Positions 8,765 to 15,413 of a DNA stretch of 64,000 nt are shown piece by piece; position 1 is the first letter of the stretch; each line of letters opens with the position of its first letter. The DNA lies in NCBI RefSeq assembly GCF_943914685.1, contig NZ_CALUCZ010000011.1:14810-78809 (forward strand), read 5' to 3'. Made by a program: the position numbers and the translations under genes. The stretch comes from an uncultured Mobiluncus sp. (lineage in GTDB: Bacteria; Actinomycetota; Actinomycetes; Actinomycetales; Actinomycetaceae). The notes under the pieces were generated by a model, which was not told where the DNA came from, did not search any database, and worked only from the letters and a program-made list of their open reading frames with translations.

Positions 8765-9304
8765 ATGGGTAAAAAAGCTGCTAAGGGGGCGGGTCAGCCT
8801 GGGAAGTTGACCCCCTCTCAGCGTGCCAAAGCGGAGTCGGACGCCAAGAAAGTCATCGCCCGGAACAAGAAGGCCGCGCACGATTATTTCTTGGAGGACC
8901 GCTACGAGGCGGGATTGTCGCTGACCGGCACCGAAGTCAAGGCTTTGCGAATGGGACGGGCATCGCTTGCGGAGGCGTGGGTTGAGGTTGACCGCGGGGA
9001 AGCCTGGCTGCAAGGGGCGAATATTCCGGAATATTTTTACGGGTCCTGGACGAATCACGCTCCGAAACGTAAGCGCAAACTGCTGTTGCATAAGCGCGAA
9101 ATCGCGAAACTCGAAGGGGCGGTCGCCGCGAAAGGCTACACGATTGTGCCGGTAGAGCTGTATTTCGTGGGCGGACGCGCGAAAGTGGAGATTGCGGTGG
9201 CGAAAGGCAAGCAAGAGTGGGATAAGCGTCAAACTATCCGCCAGCGCGAGGACGACCGCGAGGCGCAGCGGGCTTTGCGGGAGGCGAACCGGCGCTCCCG
9301 GTAA
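8765..9304 (+). CDS. smpB: SsrA-binding protein SmpB
   Basis: tmRNA-binding protein for ribosome rescue; 179 aa. Family signatures: KKAAHDYFLEDRYEAGLSL, GTEVKALRMGRASL, and the basic C-terminal tail that enters the mRNA channel (KGKQEWDKRQTIRQRE). A Lys-rich extension of about 30 residues precedes the conserved barrel. The frame is open further upstream (to 8672), but the promoter at 8729-8756 fixes the start at ATG 8765. I did not find the ssrA (tmRNA) gene next to it in this window. Confidence 0.95.
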   Translation: MGKKAAKGAGQPGKLTPSQRAKAESDAKKVIARNKKAAHDYFLEDRYEAGLSLTGTEVKALRMGRASLAEAWVEVDRGEAWLQGANIPEYFYGSWTNHAPKRKRKLLLHKREIAKLEGAVAAKGYTIVPVELYFVGGRAKVEIAVAKGKQEWDKRQTIRQREDDREAQRALREANRRSR

Positions 9305-9459
9305 TCGCTGTGGGAGGCCGGGGCTGACGCAGGCTGGCGTGGACTGGCGCAGACGACATGGCCGGAGCGACACGAGCACAGCGCCATACCGGATCAGGTT
9401 CGGCGGGCTGGCGAGGTTCGGTAAAAGCTGGCGTGCCGCTTTGTCCGCGGGCGGCGGGG
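9305..9459. other. Intergenic space between convergent smpB and macro-domain gene
   Basis: 155 bp between two genes that end towards each other. I see neither a tmRNA signature nor a convincing terminator with a T-run. GC-rich, no clear feature. Confidence 0.4.
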
Positions 9460-10443
9460 TTAATCCGTCGGAGCGGACTTGAGATACTGATGCTCGGCGC
9501 GGACGGCTTTGACCAGTTCAGCGTGGGCATTGGAGCCATATTTTGCGGAAAACTCCTGCCATTCCTGGACCGCTTGCGGATCCAAGTGCATCATGGCCTG
9601 GAGGTTGCCCGCGCTATCGCTGGCGGTAATGGCCTCGCCGTCCTCCGAACCGGCCCATTCGCGAAACACCCGGTAGCCCTCGGCGCGGAACGCCTCCGTG
9701 TAGGCCGCCGCTGCCGCGTTGCGATCGGCTCGATACGAAGCGACTTCTTCATCAGGAATCCAATAGGCATCGACCAAGGTCATGCCGTTGCGGTGGGTTT
9801 TCGTGTCTCCCGGCGCCAACTCGAAGTCATCAGGAGGCCAGGAATCGTCCTCCGGTTCGGTGCGGGCGATTTCGGCTTGAAACAGCTCCAGCGCGTCAGG
9901 GGAAAACAGAACAAAATACACGTTGTCGATTGGGGGTTCTGTGTTCTGGGTCTGGTCTGGAGCTGCGGAATCACCGGTCGGGGCGGTGTCACGAGAGGGG
10001 TGGGTTCCAGCGGCCCACTCGCGCACGGCTGCCACGCCGATGCGCGCCACCTCGGCCATATCCCAGCCGTAGACCCCGCCGGATATGGCGGGAAAAGCCA
10101 CGTCGCGGGCGCCTACCCGCGCGGATTCACTCAGGGAGTTCGCAAAAGCGTCGTGCAACAGCTGCGGGTCGGTTTGTCCGGCGTGACGGTTGGGCCCGAC
10201 GGTGTGAATGACCCACCGCGCCGCCAGGTTGAACCCACTGGTGGCGACCGCTTGGCCCACCGGCAGACCGTCGGGGAAACGAGTCTCACGCAGCTTGCGA
10301 CAGGCCGCGAGCAGCTCGGGACCGGCCGCTCGGTGAATCGCCCCGTCGACACCACCGCCCCCCAACAGTGAGGAGTTCGCGGCGTTGACAATCGCGTCCA
10401 CATTCATCTCGGTGAGGTCTCCGCCAATCGCGTGTATCTGCAT
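9460..10443 (-). CDS. Macro-domain (ADP-ribose-binding) protein with a novel C-terminal extension
   Basis: 327 aa. Residues 1 to about 180 are a macro domain of the MacroD/YmdB type: GDLTEMNVDAIVNAANSSL, then GGGGVDGAIHRAAG (substrate loop), VIHTVGP and AFPAISGGVYGWDM, the ADP-ribose contact loops. Members deacetylate O-acetyl-ADP-ribose or remove ADP-ribose from proteins. The remaining 150 residues, after a Thr/Pro/Asp-rich linker, do not match a domain I recognise; this part is acidic with several Trp/Tyr residues (DAYWIPDEEVASYRADR). Typical stand-alone macro proteins are 170-200 aa. Convergent with smpB; no operon partner. Confidence 0.85.
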   Translation of the reverse strand: MQIHAIGGDLTEMNVDAIVNAANSSLLGGGGVDGAIHRAAGPELLAACRKLRETRFPDGLPVGQAVATSGFNLAARWVIHTVGPNRHAGQTDPQLLHDAFANSLSESARVGARDVAFPAISGGVYGWDMAEVARIGVAAVREWAAGTHPSRDTAPTGDSAAPDQTQNTEPPIDNVYFVLFSPDALELFQAEIARTEPEDDSWPPDDFELAPGDTKTHRNGMTLVDAYWIPDEEVASYRADRNAAAAAYTEAFRAEGYRVFREWAGSEDGEAITASDSAGNLQAMMHLDPQAVQEWQEFSAKYGSNAHAELVKAVRAEHQYLKSAPTD

Positions 10444-10667
10444 TTTTGTTCCCTTTCGGCTAGGTTTTCCAGTCTAGCGTGAAGCGAGATAAACGTCGCG
10501 GGGAAGAGCGGCGGGGGCTGGCAGGTTCATTGTCATTTTCTTTCCGTTGTTTTGAGACGGAACACAATAGACGAAAACTGTTTCGCTTACCCCACGTAGA
10601 CCCCACGGAGGGGTTTTACTCGACACCTTGACGGGCGTTTTTATTGCTATTGCAACGTTTTGAGCGG
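10444..10667. other. Intergenic region between macro-domain gene and tRNA-Met
   Basis: About 220 bp without a credible gene. A minus-strand open frame crossing the tRNA here is an antisense artefact. It must hold the leftward promoter of the macro-domain gene, but I cannot place one firmly. Confidence 0.35.
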
Positions 10668-10741
10668 TGCCCTGTGCGGGGCTTGAACCCGCGACCAACG
10701 GATTATGAGTCCGCTGCTCTGACCGACTGAGCTAACAGGGC
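10668..10741 (-). tRNA. tRNA-Met (anticodon CAT)
   Basis: Minus strand cloverleaf: acceptor GCCCTGT/ACAGGGC, D-stem GCTC/GAGC, anticodon stem-loop with loop CTCATAA, T-arm GCGGG TTCAAGC CCCGC, discriminator A. The CCA end is not encoded in full. CAT could also be the tRNA-Ile2 read as CAU modified to lysidine, but the body resembles elongator Met. Confidence 0.85.
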
Positions 10742-10872
10742 GTAAACATACTAACAAGTTACCGAGCTCAGGTGGTATTTCTCAGCACGGGGAATTCGAG
10801 GTTTCGGCGCCACTGCCGGAACCGGCAAAATGTCTGGGCGGGACAGCGGCGCCCTGTTATACAGTTGAGTTC

Positions 10873-11370
10873 ATGGGTTTGAGGAAAAGCAAAATCCCCG
10901 CTGAGCTGAAACCGCTGCTGCCCCGCGGCGGGCGCAACTCTACACCGTTGTACTTCGCGGACCAAGACTTGTGGCTGTTCGCCGACCCCAGCGGCCTAAT
11001 CAGGCGAGACAGCGAGGTGACCCGCTGGGAGTGGCACGAGGTGCAGCAGATTGGGTGGGACCGTGACGCCGACACTTTGAGTGTGACCTGGCCAGACCCG
11101 GGCAAAGCGCCGCTGTTGCTGAAAAACCCGGAGTCGACCATGCTTAAGTCTTTCGGAGACTACGCGCGGATTTACCTGCAAAAGTCCCAAATCTATACCC
11201 AGTTTTCGACACTGCCCTCCGGGACGAAAGTGCGAATTTCGGTACGGGCTAAGGCCGATGGGAGCCGGTTTTCCGAAGTCGTGGCTTTCGGGGCGCTGGC
11301 GCCGGGCGATGTGCCCGCGCTGTCCAACTTGGAATCCCAGGTGCGCGACATGGCGGGCCTACCGGCCTGA
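10873..11370 (+). CDS. Conserved actinobacterial hypothetical protein
   Basis: 165 aa, no signal peptide or membrane helix. The N-terminal half contains LYFADQDLWLFADPSGLI and a Trp-rich TRWEWHEVQQIGWDRD followed by LSVTWPD, a beta-strand pattern common in small actinobacterial proteins of unknown role that resemble PH-like folds. I do not recognise a function. ATG 10873 is 9 nt after TATACA (10858-10863), so the transcript is probably nearly leaderless. It lies alone between two tRNA genes. Confidence 0.75.
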   Translation: MGLRKSKIPAELKPLLPRGGRNSTPLYFADQDLWLFADPSGLIRRDSEVTRWEWHEVQQIGWDRDADTLSVTWPDPGKAPLLLKNPESTMLKSFGDYARIYLQKSQIYTQFSTLPSGTKVRISVRAKADGSRFSEVVAFGALAPGDVPALSNLESQVRDMAGLPA

Positions 11371-11432
11371 AACCGGTAACCTCGCAGCGAGTGGACATTC
11401 GTGAAAAGGTTCTGTTAGAATCTTATCCGCAA

Positions 11433-11504
11433 TCCCGCGTAGCTCAACGGCAGAGCGTCCGACTGTTAATCGGCAGGTTGCTGGTTCGAATCCAGCCGCG
11501 GGAG
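11433..11504 (+). tRNA. tRNA-Asn (anticodon GTT), prophage integration site
   Basis: Acceptor TCCCGCG/CGCGGGA, D-stem GCTC/GAGC, anticodon loop CTGTTAA, T-arm GCTGG TTCGAAT CCAGC, discriminator G, followed by six T. The 3' half from 11467 onward is supplied by the prophage attL core, which restores a complete tRNA. Confidence 0.93.
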
Positions 11505-11780
11505 CTTTTTTGTGTCTGGGTTCCATTTATCCCCGAAAGCAGGGGTAAGCAAGTCCCACGGGGTAGTACCAAACAAGACCGCTACCCTTTCTATTTCCTC
11601 CAATCTCCAATCTGTGCGACCATTCCAACGGAAACCGATAGAAGTTCGATTTTGATTTAGGGCATTGGCAAGGTCGGAAATATTCCACCCCGCCCGCGCA
11701 CACAAGGCGCGAATGTTTGCCGTTGCAATTTCGGTTACTCGCAGTTCATTTGCCAGTTTTGGCGCTAGTGTCATGCTCAT
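11466..11780 (-). CDS. Phage repressor (HTH), C-terminally truncated by integration
   Basis: 104 aa from ATG 11780. Helix-turn-helix region: ANIRALCARAGWNISDLANA, LNQNRTSIGFRWNGR and WRLEEIERVAVLFGTTPWDLL, an XRE-like arrangement as in immunity repressors. The C-terminal residues from about 89 on are the antisense translation of the att core (KKLPRLDSNQQPAD). The stop TAA at 11468-11466 uses the T of the host tRNA anticodon. In the circular phage that base is G, the codon becomes TAC (Tyr), and the frame continues 22 residues into 28114-28048, ending over the integrase start. So the lysogen makes a short form (104 aa) and the free phage a long form (126 aa). The start is leaderless (TATAAT, 6 nt, ATG) and the promoter carries two palindromes, which suggests autoregulation. 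Confidence 0.85.
   Translation of the reverse strand: MSMTLAPKLANELRVTEIATANIRALCARAGWNISDLANALNQNRTSIGFRWNGRTDWRLEEIERVAVLFGTTPWDLLTPAFGDKWNPDTKKLPRLDSNQQPAD
11467..11513 (+). repeat. attL core (47-bp direct repeat with attR)
   Basis: Starts at the last base of the tRNA-Asn anticodon (GTT) and runs through the tRNA 3' end and the T-run. Identical to 28115-28161. The base left of the core is T here (host) and G at attR (phage), which alters the stop codon of the repressor ORF crossing the site. Confidence 0.95.
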
Positions 11781-11786
11781 AACCCC

Positions 11787-11815
11787 ATTATAGTGGATAA
11801 TCCACCACTTTGGTG
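11787..11815 (-). promoter_or_regulatory. Repressor promoter with two overlapping operator-like palindromes
   Basis: Minus-strand TATAAT at 11792-11787, 6 nt before ATG 11780. Directly upstream are GTGGATAATCCAC (11793-11805, perfect palindrome) and CACCACTTTGGTG (11803-11815, 5-bp arms), overlapping by 3 bp inside the -10/-35 spacer. A further CCACCA half-site lies near 11867, next to the divergent gene at 11878. These are likely operators for the repressor and/or the Cro-like protein; direct proof is lacking. Confidence 0.6.
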
Positions 11816-11877
11816 AACCCAAAACAACCGACCCTCGGCGTGTCATTCATAAATCTGTTGCAAAATCCACCACACTG

Positions 11878-12096
11878 ATGTCTATGCAATCTGAAATCGA
11901 CAGGCTTTTAAGTGAGGCTGTGCACTCATTTCGACGTCATGAACACATGACAGTACAGGACCTTGCCGATTGTCTCGGTATGAACCGCTCATGTTTGAAC
12001 GACCGTATGAGGGGTACGACCCCTTGGCGGCTAAATGAGGCTAACTATTTGGCCTGTATCGGCGTTATGACACCGATACTAGGAGTTTGGCGGTAA
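11878..12096 (+). CDS. Cro-like small HTH protein
   Basis: 72 aa, divergent from the repressor across a 97-bp control region, the position of cro in temperate phages. Shows an HTH pattern MTVQDLADCLGMNRSCLNDRM followed by TTPWRLNEANYLACI; the TPW motif also occurs in the repressor (GTTPWDLL), suggesting related DNA-binding domains. Probably the first lytic gene and a competitor for the same operators. Role assigned from position and motif only. Confidence 0.7.
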   Translation: MSMQSEIDRLLSEAVHSFRRHEHMTVQDLADCLGMNRSCLNDRMRGTTPWRLNEANYLACIGVMTPILGVWR

Positions 12097-12104
12097 CAAT
12101 GCGG

Positions 12105-12587
12105 TTAGACGTAAACCCTCCAGCCGTACTCAACTTCACCGGCGCTAACTTGCGCAGGGGTTCGGTGTCTGATTTCGGCCTGTGCAATTCCCAGGTTGCT
12201 ACCGGTGCGTTTCAGTTTGTCCCTTACGCGCCCATCGTCAGGAAGTTCACCGACTACATACCCGGCGGCAATAACCCAAATCGGCAATCCGTGTCCCTCT
12301 TTCCAAAGGGCTACTTCGCAAGGCGCGCCTTTACCGAGCGGGATTTCCCCAAGTCCCAGGGCGACAGCGGCGCGCTCACTATTGTGCGACCATTTCCAGA
12401 CATCTACAGGTTTAGTCCAGGATTGGTTACGTGCTCTAGAAAGTCGCGGAGTTTGGTCCGTTACAACAGGGGCCTCGGTTCTAGGCCTTTCATATTCAGC
12501 TTTAACGTATGGCTCAGACATTTGTGCATTTCCAACAATCATGATTGCTGGCCGCGACCGCTTAAACAACTTTTCAAAAATTCCCAT
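12105..12587 (-). CDS. Phage hypothetical protein, possible HIRAN-like domain
   Basis: 160 aa on the minus strand, starting MGIFEKLFKRSRP. ATG 12587 sits 6 nt after TAAATT (minus strand), the same leaderless spacing as other genes here, which supports this strand over the overlapping plus-strand frame. The C-terminal half (CEVALWKEGHGLP then VVGELPDD) faintly resembles HIRAN domains, which bind DNA ends; I am not certain. Orientation matches the repressor, so it may be expressed in the lysogen. Confidence 0.55.
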   Translation of the reverse strand: MGIFEKLFKRSRPAIMIVGNAQMSEPYVKAEYERPRTEAPVVTDQTPRLSRARNQSWTKPVDVWKWSHNSERAAVALGLGEIPLGKGAPCEVALWKEGHGLPIWVIAAGYVVGELPDDGRVRDKLKRTGSNLGIAQAEIRHRTPAQVSAGEVEYGWRVYV

Positions 12588-12618
12588 GAGGCTAATTTAC
12601 ATAGAAAGGCACCTAAAA

Positions 12619-12843
12619 ATGATTGAAATGAACACTTTAACGCCTGTATATGACGCTATTGCGGTGGGTCGTGTGGAGCGGCATTTGAGGGCGGCTTTAG
12701 TGGAGGCTCAGGAGGCGCTTGCGCATTGCCGGGGTCTTGCGATTGACCGTTTTGGTGATACTTACGGGCTTACGCAGGGTGCTGTAGACGCTCTTATTGA
12801 CGCCCTGGGCGAATCCGAGTTTTGGGGTGAGTGCCGTGGCTGA
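12619..12843 (+). CDS. Small early phage protein
   Basis: 74 aa, start ATG 12619 with GAAAGG about 10 nt upstream. Helical, with AVGRVERHLRAALVEAQEAL and GLTQGAVDALIDALGE. No recognised family. Overlaps the next gene by 8 bp, so it begins a tightly packed early operon. Confidence 0.6.
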   Translation: MIEMNTLTPVYDAIAVGRVERHLRAALVEAQEALAHCRGLAIDRFGDTYGLTQGAVDALIDALGESEFWGECRG

Positions 12844-13036
12844 CGTTTTGAGGGACATGGACTTAGCGACTTTGAGGCAGGAACTGCCGGAAGCGGTAGA
12901 GAGGCTGGCCGGGTTGCTATCGCGTTTGAAAAATGGGCGGGCTACGAATCTAACCGTGAACGCCTACCGGGAAATCAGCGAGGCTAAGACCCTATTGGAG
13001 GGCCTGTTGCGCAACGTGAGAGAGGCTAACCAATGA
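12836..13036 (+). CDS. Small early phage protein
   Basis: 66 aa from GTG 12836, overlapping the previous stop by 8 bp. Nearly all helical (LRQELPEAVERLAGLLSRL; AYREISEAKTLLEGLLRNV). I do not recognise it. The next gene begins within its last 4 bases. Confidence 0.55.
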   Translation: MADVLRDMDLATLRQELPEAVERLAGLLSRLKNGRATNLTVNAYREISEAKTLLEGLLRNVREANQ

Positions 13037-13236
13037 ATTTATCAACACGGGAACGGGAAAGCCTTATTAGCGCGACGGCGGCCATGCAAGGGAACGCCGC
13101 TAAGGTTGCGTTGCTGTTGCAGGGCGCGGAGACAGAGCAACAGCAAAATGCTAAGAAAACCGCTGATAGGGTGGTGTTTGCCTCGCACCAGGCTATGAAT
13201 CTGGTGAAAGGGGTGCTGTATGAACTCGACCATTAA
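13033..13236 (+). CDS. Small early phage protein
   Basis: 67 aa, ATG 13033 overlapping the previous stop by 4 bp (ATGA). Helical and Gln/Ala-rich (GNAAKVALLLQGAETEQQQ). Unknown function. The 35-codon frame at 13220 begins inside its last codons. Confidence 0.55.
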   Translation: MNLSTRERESLISATAAMQGNAAKVALLLQGAETEQQQNAKKTADRVVFASHQAMNLVKGVLYELDH

Positions 13237-13327
13237 CAGCGAAACCCCGGCAATGGTGTTAGTCCAGTCTATGGCGCGCGCCGGGTGGGGTGAACTAGGC
13301 GGCAATGAATGGCAAGGGGATTGGTGA
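13220..13327 (+). pseudogene. Truncated duplicate of the N-terminus of the winged-helix gene
   Basis: 35-codon ORF (MNSTINSETPAMVLVQS... then WQGDW). From residue 8 on it is nearly identical to the first 32 residues of the gene at 13584. It ends TGATG, overlapping the ATG of the next frame, so it is probably still translated as a coupling leader. Product of a partial duplication. Confidence 0.65.
13241..13317 (+). repeat. Direct repeat copy 1 (about 77 bp)
   Basis: Begins GAAACCCCGGCAATGGTG; matches 13599-13675 with a few substitutions (offset 358 bp). Brackets the zinc-ribbon frame. Confidence 0.85.
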
Positions 13328-13587
13328 TGATTGAGTACGAGCATACCTGGCATGACCGGGAATAAGATTGCAGTCACGGCGTTAACGAAACTTGTCCTTA
13401 TTGCGTAGATACTGATTTCGGGTGTGCTGATGATGAAATCACTTGTCCTTACTGTGGTGATCATTTCGCTGATTCCTGGGAATACCGCGATGACAGCGGT
13501 ACTGAAACTTGCGGTAATTGCGGAAAAGTTTTCACTTGGGAGCGCAGTATCAGCGTTTACTATTCGAGTTATAGGGAGACAGTATGA
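13327..13587 (+). pseudogene. Zinc-ribbon protein interrupted by an in-frame stop
   Basis: ATG 13327 opens MIEYEHTWHDRE, then TAA (13363-13365), then the same frame continues for 73 codons with three CxxC knuckles: CPYC near 13400, CPYCGDHF near 13450 and CGNCGKVF near 13512. It ends at TGA 13585-13587, overlapping the ATG of the next gene. No start codon follows the TAA before the first CxxC, so either a nonsense mutation killed it or it needs readthrough. A small zinc-binding adaptor, inserted between the two copies of the direct repeat. Confidence 0.6.
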
Positions 13588-14444
13588 GTTTGTCTGTTGA
13601 AACCCCGGCAATGGTGTTAGTCCAGTCCATGGCGCGCGCCGGGTGGGGTGAGTTGGGAGGCAATGAGTGGCAGGGAGTGAGGTCCACGCTTACCGCTATC
13701 GTTGCCCGGACGCGCGGGCGGCGTGGCTATATGGACGCGACTGTTTGGCAAGTGTCTCAATCGGCGGGGCTGTCTACGCGCTGGACGGCGCGGTGTCTAC
13801 GCATTCTTGAGGGTCTAGGAATCATTACCTGGAACCGCGGTGTTTTGCGTGACGGTACCCCTACGGCGGGGTTCATTCAGGTCAATAAGCCTATTCTGTT
13901 GCGGTTCGTGCGTGAAGCCTGGGCTAAGGGCGCCGCGGCGTGGCAAGCCCGCCGGGCTGAGACACGGGAGCGCCTGGCAGACCTGAAAAGACGAGAGCAA
14001 CATAATCGCAGGTCGCGCCGTGTGGAACTGAGTACACCCCTTAACAATAATTTGGCGCGCCGCGCCTTTGGCGCCGGCGGCGCGCCAAATATTGAACCAT
14101 CGAAAGAACCGCCCTCATGGGCTACAGGAAAGGAAGAACCGATGACCGATAATGATTGTCTGTTATGTGACCATGGCTATATCAAAGACAGCGGTAACTG
14201 TCCGCATTGCCACCGGATCCAAGACAGCCGCAAGAATGAAACCGCCCGCAAGCCTTGGACTAAAGAACGGCGCAAGGCCTGGAGGAATGCGCAAGCCCGC
14301 CGGGTACAGCAAGATTTTGAGCGGCTTACCGCTGAGGAACATCGCCGCACTAGCGAGCTTTGGCGCCAAGAACACCCAGGTGTAAACAGTTTCGACTGGC
14401 TTAGGCAACAGCTGGAAGCAGACCGCGCCAGGGTAAGGGCCTAG
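13584..14444 (+). CDS. Winged-helix phage protein with zinc knuckle (replication/early regulator candidate)
   Basis: 286 aa. Residues of about 35-95 form a winged helix (MDATVWQVSQSAGLSTRWTA, RCLRILEGLGIITWNRGVL), the layout seen in replication initiator and replisome-organiser N-termini. A basic helical region follows, then a Pro-rich linker, a zinc-ribbon (CLLCDHGY ... CPHC, residues near 190-211) and a charged C-terminal helix. I see no ATPase or nuclease motif. As the largest early gene it is the best candidate for phage replication initiation; this is inference. Codons of the start region are duplicated upstream. Confidence 0.6.
   Translation: MSLSVETPAMVLVQSMARAGWGELGGNEWQGVRSTLTAIVARTRGRRGYMDATVWQVSQSAGLSTRWTARCLRILEGLGIITWNRGVLRDGTPTAGFIQVNKPILLRFVREAWAKGAAAWQARRAETRERLADLKRREQHNRRSRRVELSTPLNNNLARRAFGAGGAPNIEPSKEPPSWATGKEEPMTDNDCLLCDHGYIKDSGNCPHCHRIQDSRKNETARKPWTKERRKAWRNAQARRVQQDFERLTAEEHRRTSELWRQEHPGVNSFDWLRQQLEADRARVRA
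13599..13675 (+). repeat. Direct repeat copy 2 (about 77 bp)
   Basis: The intact copy, forming codons 6 to 31 of the winged-helix gene. See the copy at 13241. Confidence 0.85.
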
Positions 14445-14445
14445 C

Positions 14446-14652
14446 GTGGAAACGGCGAAGTTCTGGACACCGGAGCAAATGGCGACCGAGTTACAGGTAA
14501 CTACCGAGTATCTGAGTCAGTTGAGGTCTAGGGGCGGCGGTCCGCCTTTCGTCAAAGTAGGACGAACCGTAAGATACCCGCAATATGCTGTAGCGAAATG
14601 GATCCAGGAAACGGCCATGACCAAGACCCGAACAGACTTGCAGGTGTACTAA
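14446..14652 (+). CDS. Excisionase-like HTH_17 DNA-binding protein
   Basis: 68 aa, GTG start directly after the previous stop. FWTPEQMATELQVTTEYLSQ, RSRGGGPPFVKVGRTVRY and AVAKWIQE are the MerR-type winged HTH of phage excisionases and AlpA-like regulators. Could be Xis for the integrase at 27264 despite the distance, or a late regulator. Its stop overlaps the HNH start (TAATG). Confidence 0.75.
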   Translation: METAKFWTPEQMATELQVTTEYLSQLRSRGGGPPFVKVGRTVRYPQYAVAKWIQETAMTKTRTDLQVY

Positions 14653-14924
14653 TGGACGACTGGACAACCATGTCTTACGCGAAACGTAAGGCTTTCACTA
14701 ACAAGCTACTGCAAACCTACGGGCCTACCTGTTGCATATGTGGGCTACCTATCAAGCCCGGCGCTGAGTCATGCCAGCACCTCACACCACGAAGCAAGGG
14801 CGGAATAACCACGCTAGAGAACTGCAGACCTGCACACAAGAGCTGTAACTACAGCCTAGGGAATCGGGAAATGAAACCACTCAACGAAACTGTGTACGAC
14901 GGATTGGGCTGGTTCGTGAAATGA
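14652..14924 (+). CDS. HNH endonuclease
   Basis: 90 aa from ATG 14652 in a TAATG overlap. Zinc-binding CCICGLPI and HKSCN pairs with the HNH core CQHLTPRSKGG ... ENCRPAHKSCN (first His of the motif in CQHL). Small HNH proteins next to terminase genes are required for cos-type DNA packaging in HK97-like phages, where they act with large terminase. The position supports that role here. Confidence 0.85.
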   Translation: MDDWTTMSYAKRKAFTNKLLQTYGPTCCICGLPIKPGAESCQHLTPRSKGGITTLENCRPAHKSCNYSLGNREMKPLNETVYDGLGWFVK

Positions 14925-15059
14925 GGCAACCCGTTTTTTGAAACAGCGCCCCGCCAGACACCCCGCGCCAGCCCTGTTTCTCCCTCCCCTAAACCCCAGA
15001 AAAACCCACTAATTAACAACTTTCACACAAGTAACAACGAAGCGGAAAGAAGCCGGAAA

Positions 15060-15413
15060 ATGCAAGACTATTTACCAGGATTTGAGCCTGAACCGCCTAG
15101 TAAAGGCTACGTTGAGACGGAAACCGAGAAAACGATAGATAATCTTCGTGATAACGGCCTGATAGGGGACGAATCTGCGGGCTTGTGTGCATTGGCGATA
15201 ATGGCCGCGCGGTCCCTGGACCAAATGGGCAGGAAAGGCGCGCCTAGCGGGCGGGCTATGCTACTAAACGCGGCGCGGGAAATCTTTGAATCAATCAAAC
15301 CCCAGAGCGATCCTAATGCGGGCGCTGACTTAGCCGGCCTGCTCACGGCTATTCAGACCGAGGACATCGACGAAGCGGAAACCGAGTACACTAATGCCGC
15401 TCATATTGCCTGA
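15060..15413 (+). CDS. Terminase small subunit (candidate)
   Basis: 117 aa; assigned from its place before, and 20-bp overlap with, the large terminase, and from its size and acidic C-terminus. Contains EKTIDNLRDNGLIGDES and ALAIMAARSLDQMGRKGA, compatible with the helical DNA-binding core of actinophage small terminases. No direct signature. Confidence 0.65.
   Translation: MQDYLPGFEPEPPSKGYVETETEKTIDNLRDNGLIGDESAGLCALAIMAARSLDQMGRKGAPSGRAMLLNAAREIFESIKPQSDPNAGADLAGLLTAIQTEDIDEAETEYTNAAHIA

Noticed and set aside
9305..9459. tmRNA (ssrA) next to smpB
   Set aside because: No GGGGCTGAA-like 5' end, tag-coding region or tRNA-like ends found.
10474..10698. Minus-strand open frame across tRNA-Met
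   Set aside because: Antisense artefact of a tRNA gene and A+T-poor spacer; no family pattern or start signal.
12087..12626. Plus-strand ORF of 179 aa
   Set aside because: Overlaps the minus-strand gene at 12105-12587, which has a protein-like sequence and a leaderless promoter. The plus frame looks like its shadow.
13042..13611. Minus-strand ORF of 189 aa in the early phage region
   Set aside because: Runs against five tightly coupled rightward frames and has no recognisable pattern; shadow.
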